From: Centropus unirufus
Lineage: Eukaryota; Chordata; Aves; Cuculiformes; Centropidae
DNA length: 64,000 nucleotides
Direction: 5' to 3'
NCBI GenBank assembly: GCA_013397695.1
Contig: VYZI01000035.1
Coordinates: 4,194,334 to 4,258,333, forward strand
Positions 26,313 to 39,664 of the stretch are shown piece after piece. The notes below the pieces were generated by a model. The model saw only the letters and a list, made by a program, of their open reading frames with translations, ran no database searches and had not been told where the DNA came from. The first letter of the stretch is position 1. Every line of letters begins with the position of its first letter. The position numbers were made by a program, and so were the translations under genes.

Positions 26313-26987
26313 TTTTATACAGGGAAAAATTCTAGCTTCCTCTTAGCACAAAAAACATGAGACTTGGTTTGTATCACTTTACAGTGGTCTCACGGGATAT
26401 CAGCCTTTCCCCAATACTTGGCTGCTTGCTACAGACCATGGTAAAAGGGAATAAAGACACATGACAACCAACACCAAGTATGTAAAACCCCTGCTTCACT
26501 TTCTCTGAAATTTGGTAGGCGAATCATGAGCAAAGCAGGAAGAACCACAACAAGGGCATTGGAGAAACAAGTCAAGTTCCCACAAAAGAGCTGCATTCTA
26601 GCTTTTGTTCTTCTTACCTGATATCAGGCAAGACAACTGAAATATAGAGAGGATTTCTCTGTAAACAGGCACATTATAGTTGTGCTGCCCAAGAGTGGAA
26701 AATCAAGAGGTCCTAAAAAATCTACTCCTAAAGGTACCACTATGGCACGTAGAGTATTCAATTAAGTTAGTGCCATCCACTGCCTTCACAGTGTACCCAG
26801 TAACTAAAATTCCAATAGGCTAAAGTAACATGAGCCAACAAATCTGGAAGGAGTGAGGAGCAAATGCCTCACCTTTCTAACACCGAATCACACTGAATTA
26901 AGGAATGCTTTTCAAACACCATCAGAGTAAACACTTATAGGCAACCTCTTGTCATGCCTAAAATGGTTTCCATATTTGCCACTTTAC

Positions 26988-27170
26988 GGCGATGAGGATA
27001 AAGTTTAACTCGCTGGGAAGCATTTACAGACCACAGCTGATGAGCATCAGAGAAAAGCCCATGGAAGAACTTATAAGCCTGTATTTGAAGGAACTTCAAA
27101 CCCACAACAGTGGCTATGGTTAAAACATTTTGTTCATCAGCTGCTAATGCAAAGGCATTTTTAATCATTT
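26988..27170 (-). CDS. Internal coding exon, 61 codons, helical-repeat-like
   Basis: On the minus strand the acceptor (CCTTGCTTGTTCTCAAG) is followed by AA, 60 full codons and a final C before a GTAAAG donor. The peptide begins MIKNAFALAADEQNVLTIAT, continues VVGLKFLQIQAYKFFHGLFS and ends near QRVKLYPHR. Regularly spaced Leu/Ile/Val/Phe in two or three helices resembles an armadillo, HEAT or other alpha-solenoid repeat; that is an impression, not a domain match. The leading AA completes a Glu codon with the G left by the exon at 28706-28644. Without splicing, the frame runs on to a TAA at 26937-26935, so a terminal exon is an alternative. This is the longest and most protein-like exon of the set. 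Confidence 0.62.
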
Positions 27171-27256
27171 CTTGAGAACAAGCAAGGTTCCCAAGGAAAA
27201 GACATGACATGATCACAGTTCAAGGCCATTTTCATGCTCTTCTACATAAAAGACGA

Positions 27257-27340
27257 CTCATAGAAGAACATCCTGAGTTGGAAGGGACCCACAAGGACCA
27301 TCAGGTCCACCTGCTGGCCCTGCACAGGAGAGCCTCAACA
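27257..27340 (-). mobile_element. CR1 LINE 3' end (GGACCCACAAGGA-type)
   Basis: CTCATAGAAGAACATCCTGA, then GTTGGAAGGGACCCACAAGG and CTGGCCCTGCACAGGAGAG, match the CR1 subfamily whose 3' end includes CCTGCACAGGA. It stops at an adjacent second CR1-like tail and lies 87 bp above the acceptor of the exon at 27170. Confidence 0.8.
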
Positions 27341-27415
27341 TTCATAGACTCATAGATCATCCAAGGTTGGAAAGTGAGACAAGCACCTGCTTAGTGCAAC
27401 AATTCCCTCCACAGG
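27341..27415 (-). mobile_element. Second CR1-like 3' tail, short
   Basis: TTCATAGACTCATAGATCATCCAAGGTTGGAAAG looks like two tail octamers followed by a degraded CR1 3' end in the same orientation. Only about 40 bp are convincing. Confidence 0.5.
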
Positions 27416-28206
27416 ACTGATGCACTGTGGATACTCTCTAAGTAAGGTTAAACTTTAATATCATTTTAAAAAAACAACAGATGCAACGCACACTTTGGAG
27501 TGAAAGCAATCTCTCTTTTTTGGCTTGTTTTTACACATAACTTTCCTTCACATATAAATGAGCCATGACTGCAATGTAATATTTTGCACTCCAAATCGAA
27601 TCCCTCTCCCAATGACATGGAGAACTTCATTATTCAGTACTGTAATTCAGAATTATATTATTCTCAATTTTTACTATCCTGAAAGATTTGCAACCTTAAG
27701 GCTGAAGCATCATCTTGGTAACAAAAAGATGAAATCTGTAAGAATCATTATCCCTGAAGCTGGCTTTAGAAATCCAGAGAAAATTAAAACCCCAATAAAA
27801 CCTAAAAGAAATATGAACTACTTAAAATAGAGAACAACTATGTTAAGCACAGGTCTCCATCAGTGTCGCCTTTAAAATAAGAACCTAATTTTAAATACAA
27901 ATGTGGTCACATTAGAGTGACATTTAATGTGAGGTTTCCTTATTTTCAGTGACAGTTATATGAAAGATTCAATTTCCTCTAGTAAAAGACAACAAACCCA
28001 TCATAGAGCAAACAGCACCAACATTACAAAAAAAAAAAAACCACCCAAATCCTGTTGAAGAAACAAGCCTTTTGCACATTGAAGTTCACAGACATTTTAC
28101 ATTGTACGTGAATAGAAGAAACACTAGCCCAAAACAGCATACTTTAAAAAAATCTCATACATATCAATTTTTTCTAGAACAAAATGCTCCTCTGGAATCA
28201 GTATTT

Positions 28207-28237
28207 TATTTATTATTATTGTCATTATTATTATTGC
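28207..28237. repeat. Short TTA-type microsatellite
   Basis: ATTTATTATTATTGTCATTA continuing TTATTATTG: an imperfect trinucleotide run. Confidence 0.8.
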
Positions 28238-28643
28238 ACTATTCTGATCCCTTCTTACACTGCCCAATACACAACTCCTGTACACAAGGATAACGCCATT
28301 AAGCTCTCACTTAAAAAAAAAGCCTTGGAAAATATTCAGGAAACCTTGCACTCGCACTTCATTTTTGTATCACAAGATCAAAACTAATTGAATTGTTACA
28401 ACTAATTGTTAAAAGAAGCAGTAGATGAGCGGCTGGTGGTGCATTAAATGTAGGTTTGTATCTTGTCCTAATAGACCGTTCTGCTCCCAAAATGTACCCC
28501 TCAGAAAAACAGGAAAATCCCACATGCCAACACACACCACACGACATTCACCCAGAGCAAAGACAAAGCAAGAGATTTTTAAGCCTCCAGTTGAGTTTGC
28601 ACATTTCTTAGGACAACACAAGAAGCAGCACCAGTAAAATCAC

Positions 28644-28706
28644 CTGCTAGATTTTCCAAGTCCAGAAACTCCAGCATGGTCCTAAGTTGCTCCGGGTGGT
28701 GTAAAG
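28644..28706 (-). CDS. Internal coding exon, 63 nt, leucine-rich
   Basis: A long pyrimidine tract (CTCTCCTCCCTGCCATCCCTATTTTTC) and acceptor (CTGGCACAG) precede this minus-strand exon. The donor is GCAG|GTGATT, which is weaker. In the phase compatible with its neighbours it reads LHHPEQLRTMLEFLDLENLA, framed by a leading CT and a trailing G. The trailing G joins AA of the next exon to give Glu, so the junction reads NLAEMIKNAF and continues a plausible amphipathic helix. A second frame is open through and upstream of the exon (it includes CHPYFSNGLAQLY) but ends at TAG just before the donor. The product is not recognised. Confidence 0.52.
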
Positions 28707-31700
28707 CTGTGCCAGACCATTCGAAAAATAGGGATGGCAGGGAGGAGAGGACTCAAACTTCACTTTAAGCTCAAATTCTTGCTCCCCGCTGCAGGGGCAG
28801 ACAAACTGAAGAACTCCTCACCCCATCACTTTACCCATTTAATGATTTAATGCATTCACCCATTACGTAAGGAAGCTGAAAAACCTATATAAAGATTTTA
28901 AGAGTCACAACAAACACTTTAACCAAATGCAAAATAACAAAAAAGAGGATTTTTGACCACGAACAAACCGTACAGTTATTCCTGGCAAGGTTTGAACGGT
29001 AACTAATACATGCAGTAGGTCTGTTACATAAACTGCGCTGGGTTGCATGGGTAAGCGTGTTCATTTGAACATCCTGTACGTTAGCGCAGCCAAGTAACAG
29101 CTCATACCTCCTGGGGAAAGGGACATAAATCACACTTACAGAAGAAGGAACTGTATGGGGAATGTAGCAACACTGAAAGCAAGTTAGAGGCCGTGGCAGA
29201 CAATCAACTGTGCCTAAAACAGGCTGTGCTGCCCGTCAGATGAGTAAATTACTCTTGATAGGTGCAAGAACATCAAATGGGCTCATAAATCAGGCTGTTT
29301 AATGTCTCTCTGCGCTTCCACTTAACAAAGCTTTGGGAACACGGCTGAAGAAGCAAAGCATCTGATCCACAAACAATAGTGGGAAACAACGGGTTAAACT
29401 ATCACATATCAGGTGAGGTCTTCACTACAAGCTCTTCCCTCTCATCTATCAAGACCTTACAAGTCTCACCACTTCATTTGACACAAGTAAAGGAAATAAA
29501 CCCCAGTGCTGAGGCTGTTAAAATTGAAGGGGGTTGCTGGCACTGAAGGAGTTGCACAGTCAAAGCATCAGAAAACATTTAAGAAAGAACTGTCAGCTGT
29601 GAGATGCTGCCCAGATGTGGCTGTGGCCCAGGCTTTACACTCACACAAGCATCTCCACGGGAAAACTCTCTACGCACAGGCAGTCCCCCTGCTCAGCAGA
29701 AAGAGGGAAAGATGAATTCCCATTTCACAAAAGCCTCTGGATAAACAAGCTTCTACCAGAGCCGTGAGGAGTCCTTTCCTTGTTTCAACACGGGTCTGTT
29801 CAAAGGAGGCAGCAGACTGCCATCTGTGTCAATGCTTGGTTTAAAGGCCCAGTAGCTGTGTGAAAAACAAGTAATCAACCAGAATTCCCCCCAAAAAAGG
29901 CTTATGGGAAAGGTCTGTCATCAGGCTGGGAGAGGTCTGTCATCAAACCAGCCATTAAATTATAATGGTTAGTACAAGCTGCAAGTAAATCCTATTCCAG
30001 ATTGATCCAGAGCCCTGATAACTGAAAAGGACCCTTCAGCCCTTCCTCTCCCCAAGAAAAAGGAGGTGGCATTTAATGTTTTCATGATTTTGACTCCTGC
30101 CACGTCTTTCTCAGGTTCTTCCTCTGCACCAAACTTTCACTTCGATAACAACCTATGAATGGGAGGCACAGCTACGCAGGGCTGTACAGCCAGACCCCGC
30201 TCCAGCTTCCAAAATGCAAGTGCAGCAGAAATGCGGAGCCGTGAATCGGGATTAGGCTTCGGCAGCTGCTGGAGCCTCTGTGGCTGGCACCCACTGAGCC
30301 AGAAATGCGGCATGAATGGATCCCTCAGTGTTTTATAGTAATTAGGTTCATTTCTGAGCCCGCTGTTGCGATTGCTTCATCTGCGCTAATTGAGCACAAT
30401 GCAAAACACCGCTCTGAGATGCCAAACAGCGGGCTTAACAACCTTATGCCAGGTTCCTTTTTTTTTTTCCTTTTTTCTTATTAAAAAAAAAAGCACTGGC
30501 CTAACTTGTCGATAAAGAAAACAGAGAGCTGGAAAATGTCCAAACCTTTAAGTGTCATTTTATTAGCCTGAGACTGTTAATAAAGATATTGTAAACGAAC
30601 TGAGACTTGCTTGGGTGGATATAGCGAAACAATTAGCTCACTGTTCTTACAATGCTTACAATTTACTCTGGTTTTTCACTTTTTTTTAATCCCAGTTACA
30701 CTGTTTCCTACCCTGGTTTACCTTAGCAACTGACATTTATTTGGTCCATAAATTACCCTAATGCAGTTTAGTGCTCTTTCAGAAATTTTACAAACACAAC
30801 ACATAGGGGACACGGACCTTTATTAATTACAGCCATGCCTACACAAATCTAAGATTTCCCTTAACATTTTTACTTACTGCTAATTCTGGAAAACACATAA
30901 AAGGACAAAGGCTTTCTCTCTCCTTTCACCAGGTGTGCTTTTAAAGTTTATATATACATATAAATGGGTAGTTTTTGTGAGTATATCTTACTACCAGTGT
31001 GTCACAGCTGATAACACACAATCTTTGACAGGAGAAAGACGGCCCTCCAAGGACCTGGCACAATGAGCTACAAATTAGATCCTTTCATTAAGAGAAACAT
31101 AATTAATTCTTCACAATTTCCACTTTTGACTTTACCACTGCAAGACTTCCATTACTTAATTTACTTGTTAGAAACAGCCTTAGCTATTCCTAACTCTAGA
31201 TGGGAAAAGTGTTTAAGAGAGTAAAACTTGACATCCATACTAGAAGATCGGGAATTTGAAAAACGGCTGGTTTCTTGCAGGGACAAAATAAGATTGGAGA
31301 TACATATTGATAGATAGCTAAGGTAAATATAAGGTAACTTTGGTTTTGTAATGTTCTTCGTACCTAAAGGGAAAAGTAAAGCAATTGTACAGTGGTGGCA
31401 TATGAATATATTGAATATTCAATAAACATAGCAATAGTAGTAGAATATACAACTACATAGGAAGATATATGTGACAAGGCACGCGATATGCATTGAAGGT
31501 GGTATTTACACACACTTCTCTTATTTGCAAATATTTTATAATCTGTTGTACTTTCTACAGAAAAGACATCGCACCAATTCCTAAAAAGGAGAACACATCA
31601 TGCCTCGCACCCTGCCCTGGCATCTCCTGCCTCCCAGCACACAACCTAAGGCAAGCAACAGAAATAACCCCATCCATGACCCATATCCAAGCTCTCCCTC

Positions 31701-34700
31701 AACACCTACAGCCCCAAAACGAAGAGGCTTTGTGTTCCAGCCAGCTGTGGTCACTCCCTCACCACGAGAGCAGGGCCAGGTCTGCACGCCCGCAGCCTCA
31801 CACGCACACGTTCCCATCACGGACAGCAGGAAGGGCTGCTCGCGGGCAGACACAAGCTCCACACAGGCATTTAATCCAACGTGACATCTTTGTGAACACT
31901 TTAAGCTAACACAGCAGCACTTAACGCCACAGTAAAACCTTTGAGATATGATAAATAATTTACAAGAGCGGTGCAGTCACTGCCAGTGTTTGTTTTCTCA
32001 GTGGTCTTTATTAAACCAAATCACTAGGATTAAAGCTACTACAACAAAAAGTGGAGACAGACATGAGTGGGTTGACAACTTTTCTGTTTGTTTAAGCCAG
32101 CCTTACTGAGAAGGCTCAAGTTAAATATGACCAGAAATAAATTTGTCATAATGCAATTTCAGTTCTCAAATATCTGGAACCAATTAACTTTGGGAAAGTT
32201 TCAAAGGGCCACCCAGTAATAAACACAAAATAATTTGTGTCTGCTGTCTTGTTTGTGATAATTTTTTTTATTGCTACCTCAGTTTCAGATGTCAGAATAA
32301 TGACTTCCACATTCCAACTATAATGTGAATTGAATCCATATGGAAAAGATGCTCAGACCCATCAAAATCAAAAGAACTCCCTTATTTCTAACTCTTATAT
32401 GGTGCAGTTTATAAAGGCCAGCATTTTTACTCTTCTCTCTTTAAATTAAGGACATTTTTTTAAACTATTACCTAAATCATTAGATACGTATTGGGAGGAC
32501 ACATCTCTTACTTCATGGAAACATTAATGCAATCTATTTTAATTAAAGGTCTCTAGCAAAAAATACCATTTAACCCTTTGAATGACACAACAGTCATGCC
32601 CTAATTATTTAATTTCCCATTATAATTATTTGGGAAGCACACATTATTACAATTAAATAACGTTCTCTGCTTTCAGGTATTCACATCAAGGATTCCCTAC
32701 ACAGCAGACGGATCTTCCTACTTAAACACACACTGCAGAAATTGCCAAGACTCAAAAGCACTTTAAAAAGAAGCTGTCTCCTCCCTTCTGCAGTCATGAT
32801 GCTCCCGTCCTTTCCCTTCCTCTAGCCTGAAAAAAAGAAATGCCTCTTCAGAAGGTTTGTTTCTAGTAGATAAAGAGAATAAAAAGGAGTCATACCGGCA
32901 GAAACACTGATGGTTTTTACAGTTCTTAAAAGCCTTCCTGTATTTCTTCACAGTTCTTATGAAAAAAATTGGTATTTCTGCCTACTTTTTCTATGATAAT
33001 TAACCAGGCCGAGAGGTTTTAGAGCAGTGAGGAGAGAGGCAGACGAGGTCAGCTTTGTCTGTCAGTAACATTAAGCAAAACTGCGCCATCAGTCTTACAA
33101 AGGTCTTGCTAGTCATGTGAATAAAAAGCTCCCCCCACCTCCATCCACTGGCCCAGTGACTTCCATACCTCAGGCCCAAATAACCTCCGCTGAAGAGATC
33201 CCTTTCCACTGTCTGTATGCACTAACGAAGGATTTAGTAAGCTGTATCACTCTAGGTATGCACCACCCCTGTGAAACTGGGGGGTAGCAACAGGCCACGG
33301 AACACACTCTGGAGCCCCGAGAGCCACGTGGCTTCCCCAGGTTTTCTCTCACTGCTTGCCACGAGATGCCTGCTTCTTTTACACAAGGCAAAAGGAATCC
33401 CGCATAGAGAAAATCCTGCTCGTATATGTTCTACTCATTAGCACATGGCCTAAAGTCTGGGATAATGAGGAATGAATACAGAGGTAACAGCCACACACCA
33501 AGACGCAGCGGGGAGCAGAGCGCCGTGCATTACCAAGCTCCCCACCGGACAGCTCAGGCTCTGATGGGCCCTGCTGGAATCACATCTCACACCACAAAGC
33601 ACCTTCCTCCTGCCGGGGTTGAACTGGCCCCACATACAAGACCAACCTCCCTACAGGCACAGCTATGAAGACTTTGAACTCATCCTCCAGAAGGAGAAGA
33701 AATACAACACCCGTAAACCTGAGAGCACAAAACCGGTCATAGCAGAAGAGGTATGAAAGCTTCCAGCATCCACACCCTCCCGCACCACCGAGTTCCTCAG
33801 GGAAGCTTTGTACATGTGTCTGTCAGTTGGTTTTGAACCTCTAACAATTTTCTTTGGCGTCCTTTCATTCTTGTATTACAAGTAAATAGTTCATCGCTGT
33901 TCCCCCTCTCCAGTCAAACATGATTTAGCATTCTTGTCTCCTATTCCTCCCTCCTTACTCATCCTCCCCTAGGCTACACTGACTTAGTTTAGCTCTCCCA
34001 TTTACAGATGTTATTCAACACCTTTGCATCTTTATTTTTCTACAAGTTACTTTTTTCTACTTCTATTACACTTTAAAGAGGACAAGAACTGCAGACATAG
34101 TAAACCTGTCAGCACGTCCGTGATTTATACAGTGGCATGATAATGATTTTTCTGATTTACACATAACTCCTTCCCCAATCATCCTTGATATTAGAGGGGG
34201 GTAAAAAGCCAAAGTGTAGATGTGTCACTTTTCTCATCGTTCCAACTTCCTGCCCCTCCAAGTAACAACTCCTAGCCCAACCCTGTACATAGAAAAAGGG
34301 ATTTTTTTCTCTGCCCACACACTGTGTTACTACCACTTCGTCAGCAGCAAAGTACCACACCGGCCTCCTGCAAACCTCCAGAACCAGCTCCCATTTCCAC
34401 AATCCTCAACACATTATAAATAGTGAAACTTTATCTTTTCAACCTCCTCTTTTCCAGAACATTTATAACAATCAGTGTTGCACCCCATTGCCCACTATTT
34501 CACCACTATTTCACTGTGGCTGCCTCATTTAAAAATTCGTTTTTGCAGCACAAATGTGAAACTCGTCTGAACGCAAAGAAGGCAAAATGACGCAGATGAG
34601 CACAGTTCCATGAGAAGTAGCGACATGAAGAAAGAAACAAAGTCAAGTTCTGTCCTAAGTTCAGCTTAAAGATGTGTACACAATTTCGCTTTATTTCTTT

Positions 34701-35404
34701 TTATCCTGCATAACAGCAATATTTTATCAGCTCTTTAATCAATCAATATCTTGGTATTCCTTTTGTGCACAACTATTCCCCTTTTTCTGACCCACCTATT
34801 TTTCCAGTTTCCTTCTGAGGACACATTCTATAAGTCTTCAAACTTTATGTAGCAATGAAAGGAAAATGCAACCATATTTAAGATACCTAAATGCTGTTTT
34901 TTAAATAAAAAACCTAGTTTAGGGGTGTAGGTGGATGATATCAAGAACAAGCTTTTGGGATAAGCCCACAAAGTCCAATATAACCTTTTTCCTTATTGTC
35001 ACCTTCCATTTTTCTCCTCAGCCATCACACAACACATTGGAAAATTCAAAATCTTCCCTTTCTGCTCATTTTTGCTTCTCTGTCACCGACGCCATTGCTA
35101 CCGATCCAATGATCAAAGAGGGGCAACTGCCAGCTTTGCTCAGTGACTGATCAAACTACAGACTGCAAGAATCCCAGGCGGTAAAGTTCCGGAGTTCCAA
35201 ACTCGTCATGTGCCATACACAACCTGCATCACACCCTGGAGAGAATACAGCGAAAAAAATAGACTTCTACCCATTTGTAAGACTTTTTTAACGTATCAGT
35301 GAAGTCTTATTTCTGTTTTGATGAATTTTGGACTATCTTCAACCTTTGGTACATTCCAAATTCATAAATGGACCAAAGTTTCGGTCTCCTGAGTAACAGG
35401 CAGT
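28707..35404. other. Large intron, 5'-most portion examined
   Basis: No repeat or convincing exon. About 30200-30620 and 32130-32660 look like candidate conserved noncoding elements. About 31570-31880 is a local GC/CpG-richer pocket with frames open on both strands and no identifiable product. Confidence 0.4.
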
Positions 35405-35672
35405 AAGACTAGAGGAAATGGCCTCAGGTTGCACTAGGGGGTGGGGTTTACACCGGATATTCTGAAAAATCTCTTCATTGAAAGGGCTGTCAAGCACTGG
35501 CAGAGGCTGCCCAGGGAAATGGTTGAGCCACCATCCCTGGAGGTATTTAAAAGACTGGAAGCCGTGGTGCTTAAGGACATCATTTAGTGGTGGTGTTAGG
35601 AGAAGGGCTGGACTCTGATCTCACACTCCATCTTACAGGTACTTTCCAACCTCAATGATTCCATGATTCTAT
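35405..35672 (+). mobile_element. CR1 LINE 3' fragment
   Basis: AGGAAATGGCCTCAGGTTGC, TCTTCATTGAAAGGGCTGTC, CAGAGGCTGCCCAGGGAAAT, ending TTTCCAACCTCAATGATTCC and ATGATTCTATA. It lies in the large 28.7-48.8 kb intron. Confidence 0.92.
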
Positions 35673-36203
35673 AAGAAGGCATTCATGCAATTCAGTAAAA
35701 ATTCCTAAACAGACTTTCTTTAGGGGTGGGGGAAGGCGTCCAAGAGCTTTGTTATTTATGACCACAGCAAAGTTGTCCAGCGAGGTTATTTCCATCACTG
35801 AATTCCCATTACCTCTTGCTTTGCCTAAGGCCACTAACTTACTATGATTTGCAACCATTAGCAAACAATGCTCATATTCAAGTTCAGTGTATCCCTTTCA
35901 ACACAAAATGGTTGATATTGTACACCAGAGTCATGGCTCAGGACCCAAGGGGCCCGTTTGCGCAGCTTAACGTGCTCAGGAAACCGGTTCAGTTCCCAGC
36001 AGCCTTAATTAGGCCAAGAACAAGAGACTTGGTGAACACCAAGGTTCAAATGTAAAGCAAAAGGGTTATTAGAAGTCATTTATTGGACAGCAGAGGCTAT
36101 CCAAGAAGTGTTAGAAGAAATGCTGTCACCAAAGATAAATGCATCTTTTTGTACGGGAGAATGACCATACTCTTTAAAGCTTTTGTTAATAAAAATATCC
36201 CTA

Positions 36204-36222
36204 CAGACAGACAGAGAGAGGA
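36204..36222. repeat. Short CAGA/GA simple repeat
   Basis: ACAGACAGACAGAGAGAGGA; a low-complexity purine run. Confidence 0.7.
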
Positions 36223-38241
36223 AAACAGAGACAAAGGCTGTGTGTGTGCATGCACGGGTGTGTCTGTCAGGAAGCAGAAAAAGGGTTTTGTTCTTAAACA
36301 AAGAAAATAGTTCCTATATGAAAATCTAAAATATCCAACATTTTCAAATAATCAAAGCAAATACAATTGTTTATGAAGTGTTTGTAAGCAGCCAGAGGGG
36401 CAGGAGCTCACACAAACACAGAGCATTTATTTCCAATCCAACTGTACCAGCGTTCTCTGAAAACCTCTGCAATGTGACTGATACTTCCAGACATTTCAGT
36501 GTAGAGACTGATCCGCAAAAACAATCACAGAATTATGTAAATTAAACACACCAAAAAGAATTCCGCCTCAGGAACTGCACAGGCAAATCTGTACGAAGGA
36601 CTGAAGCCACCAGTTACGTTACTCGAGGTTCCCAAACACAGATTATTTTCTGTAAGTGAAAGTAGACTTTATCAAGATGAAGAGATAAAGAGTAGAACCA
36701 GTAACATCTTTAAATATTCAGAGGTGATAATTTCTGTAGTTTGATTTTGGGGGAGGGCTAAAAAAATTTAGGGCATTTTTTACGAAGTCATTTAAAATCA
36801 CAAAAAACTTTTTAACCCAATTTTTCACAACCCCGGTTATGGTGGAGAGCCTCAGAACTATTGCATATCGGTCAGTCCATGGACAAAACCTCAGATCGTT
36901 CTTCGCCTTAGAAACACGGAACATGAAACTCAGGTTTATTTTACCAAAGGCCACAAAAATGGAGAAAGATGACTGCACCACAAAGAAACTCCTCAAAGAA
37001 TGACACCACTCGCGTTACACAAACATTGAGGTTTTTCATGGAAGCAGCCATTTGAAACCAAGCCCAAATGGTGCAGCTCCTTTGAAATAACCCTGTTTAC
37101 CAGGATACTATAGTTAAGATGCACTATTGAAGCAGTCAGACTGGGCTGCCCACTGTCCTGTAGTGTGGAAACGGTAGAAAAGATAGAGGACGAGATTCAG
37201 AAGAGATCCTACTCCCCCACTCCTCTGAATTTTCCAGTAAAAATGTTTAGAAAGTCGATTTGTCTTCTAAAACCAAAACAGTCTTAATGTCAGAATATTA
37301 ATTGCAAAGTTTCACACCATGAGATGGCTCAAACCAACAAAAAAAGCTGCTTTAGGAAACCAGTCAGTCAGATGTAGCTACAATAAATCTTACTCTGCCT
37401 TCATCTTTCTCCACGTTTACTCACTGTAGTTTGATACTTCAGAATCACTTCCTGCCGCCCTACCAGAAACGATCATAATTCTCCATATGTTAAAACAATG
37501 TTTCCTCAGAAGAGGTCAGCTTCAAGGAAGGGTATTTTTCCTTTCACTTTTCCAACACCAAAATTGTCGGACTGACCTGCCTTCCATCCAGCCTGACATT
37601 TACAAGCTGTTTTAGAAGCTGTCCTCCTCCGCTTTTCTAACCTTATTAGAGGCATAAGGAGCACATCACAGAGACAAGATTTCAAGTGAACCACCTCCCC
37701 CTGAATGCCAAACCAGTGACTGTTTACACAATTAAAACCTCAGCCTCAGCACTGTTTAAAAATCCCTGTATCCTGTAACAGCATCCTGTAAAGAACCTCC
37801 AGAGCCACGTGTTAACATTCGCTGCTGTACGCAAGATTACGGCTGCACACCAGCACATCCATTACATCTGATTATAAACATAACACAATGACTTTTGAAA
37901 TCATCTTTATACACAGCTATGAGACTTTTTAACATAGAAACTACTGAAAAAAATCAGAGGCGAAAATAGAAAACCAATTATTTCAGACTGTGTGTGCAAA
38001 GGTATCATCCATGCTGTACATCACAAACTTGAAAAAAGGAGAAACTATAATATATTTTGAAAACAACTCACTTTTGTACAGAAAATGTTGATTATAATTT
38101 ATAGACCAAACTGTTTTCACTCCAAAACTTTGTGTGGAACTGGTATTAAAGCACTGCGAGCACACAGCTGACTTTCAATTTGCAGCCTAAGAGTTTTAAA
38201 GGGAACAGAATTATTTCTAGGCTGAGACTGTGGTTCTGATT

Positions 38242-38488
38242 NNNNNNNNNNNNNNNNNNNNNNNNNNNNNNNNNNNNNNNNNNNNNNNNNNNNNNNNNNN
38301 NNNNNNNNNNNNNNNNNNNNNNNNNNNNNNNNNNNNNNNNNNNNNNNNNNNNNNNNNNNNNNNNNNNNNNNNNNNNNNNNNNNNNNNNNNNNNNNNNNNN
38401 NNNNNNNNNNNNNNNNNNNNNNNNNNNNNNNNNNNNNNNNNNNNNNNNNNNNNNNNNNNNNNNNNNNNNNNNNNNNNNNNNNNNNNNN
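38242..38488. other. Assembly gap (247 N)
   Basis: Unresolved bases. The flanks are TTCTGATT and TATATGTAAGTTATTATT. Any open frame across it is an artefact. Confidence 1.
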
Positions 38489-39530
38489 TATATGTAAGTT
38501 ATTATTTCTATATCTTCTTAAGGTAATAATAATTAATAAATCTAAACAGAAACTAGCAGGATGAACTTACACTTTAAAATGCATTTCTCTCAGAAAAGCT
38601 TTCATTCTGCATATTTCGAAGACAGAACTGAAGCTTTCTTCTATACAATGAAATGAGTACTTCTAGACTAGCTTTCATAATACTTTATCGACCCCCAAAA
38701 ATGTAACGCAACAGCTTGACATCATCATCATCAACACAGTAACTGGAAGATTTTAAGTTGAACTGCCAAAACCTCAAAAAATAGAGATTCCAAACTTCTA
38801 TACAGTAAAACTTCACCAGTAGAGAGCTCTGGTTAAAGTGGGAATTTACAGACCTTGGCCAATGGGCTCAGTTTGCAGTTCTGCTGATCCACCAAAATCT
38901 GTCTTTGACTACGCACAAACACCTTTGCCTGCCTCCTTTGTGCTCCAAGTGCAAGCCAAGCGTGTGCTCCTGGTACATCTGGTGTCTGAGAGATCATTGA
39001 AACTGCTCCCCAAAGCAACAAGAGTCCATAGAGAGCCCAGCTCAAGAACAACCTTTCCCTCATTCCTTATGCCTTGCCTCACCATTTGATACAAGAGACG
39101 CATTAATGGCCTTCAGCGCTGCCTCGTTGTGCAGCGCTCCCATGGACACAAGGCATCCACTCTGATTTTCAAGCTCCAGCAGAGGACTTCAGGATCTGGG
39201 GCAAGAGAGCCTTCTACACCTATCTTATCACATACAGAAAAAGAAAGGGATACTTCTGCTTAAAGTTCCACCTCAATTTCTTCAGCCCTCACAGCCTGCA
39301 TTTCCCTCCCCTGCCCCTTCTCCCAGAACAGACCCATTTCTCCTTCTTCCCAAACCTCAAACACTCAGAAGCACGAGAGGGCAGCAGGAGCTTCCAGGTC
39401 TCAGGTGCAGCTGCTGAGAGAGGAGGGCAGTGTCTGCGTTTCTACAAGGTTTGAGGAGGAAAATGGGACTGCCTGATAAAGATGTGAGAGAAGGGAAGAA
39501 AACTGCTGTAAATTAAGAGGAGGTAGTTGA

Positions 39531-39664
39531 GGGAGGTGGTTGAATCCCCATCCCTGGAGGTGTTTGAAAGATGAGCAGATGAGGTGCTTAGGGATATGGT
39601 TTAATGGTGGAGAAGTACAGTTGGACTCGATCTCAGAGGACTTTTCCAACCTGGTGATTCTATG
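39531..39664 (+). mobile_element. CR1 LINE (CACCAGG-type) 3' end
   Basis: GGGAGGTGGTTGAATCCCCA, CCCTGGAGGTGTTTGAAAGA, GTTGGACTCGATCTCAGAGG, then CTTTTCCAACCTGGTGATTC TATG. Upstream similarity is weak. Confidence 0.9.

Noticed and set aside
38230..38526. 98-codon plus-strand ORF
   Set aside because: It is almost entirely the run of N at 38242-38488.
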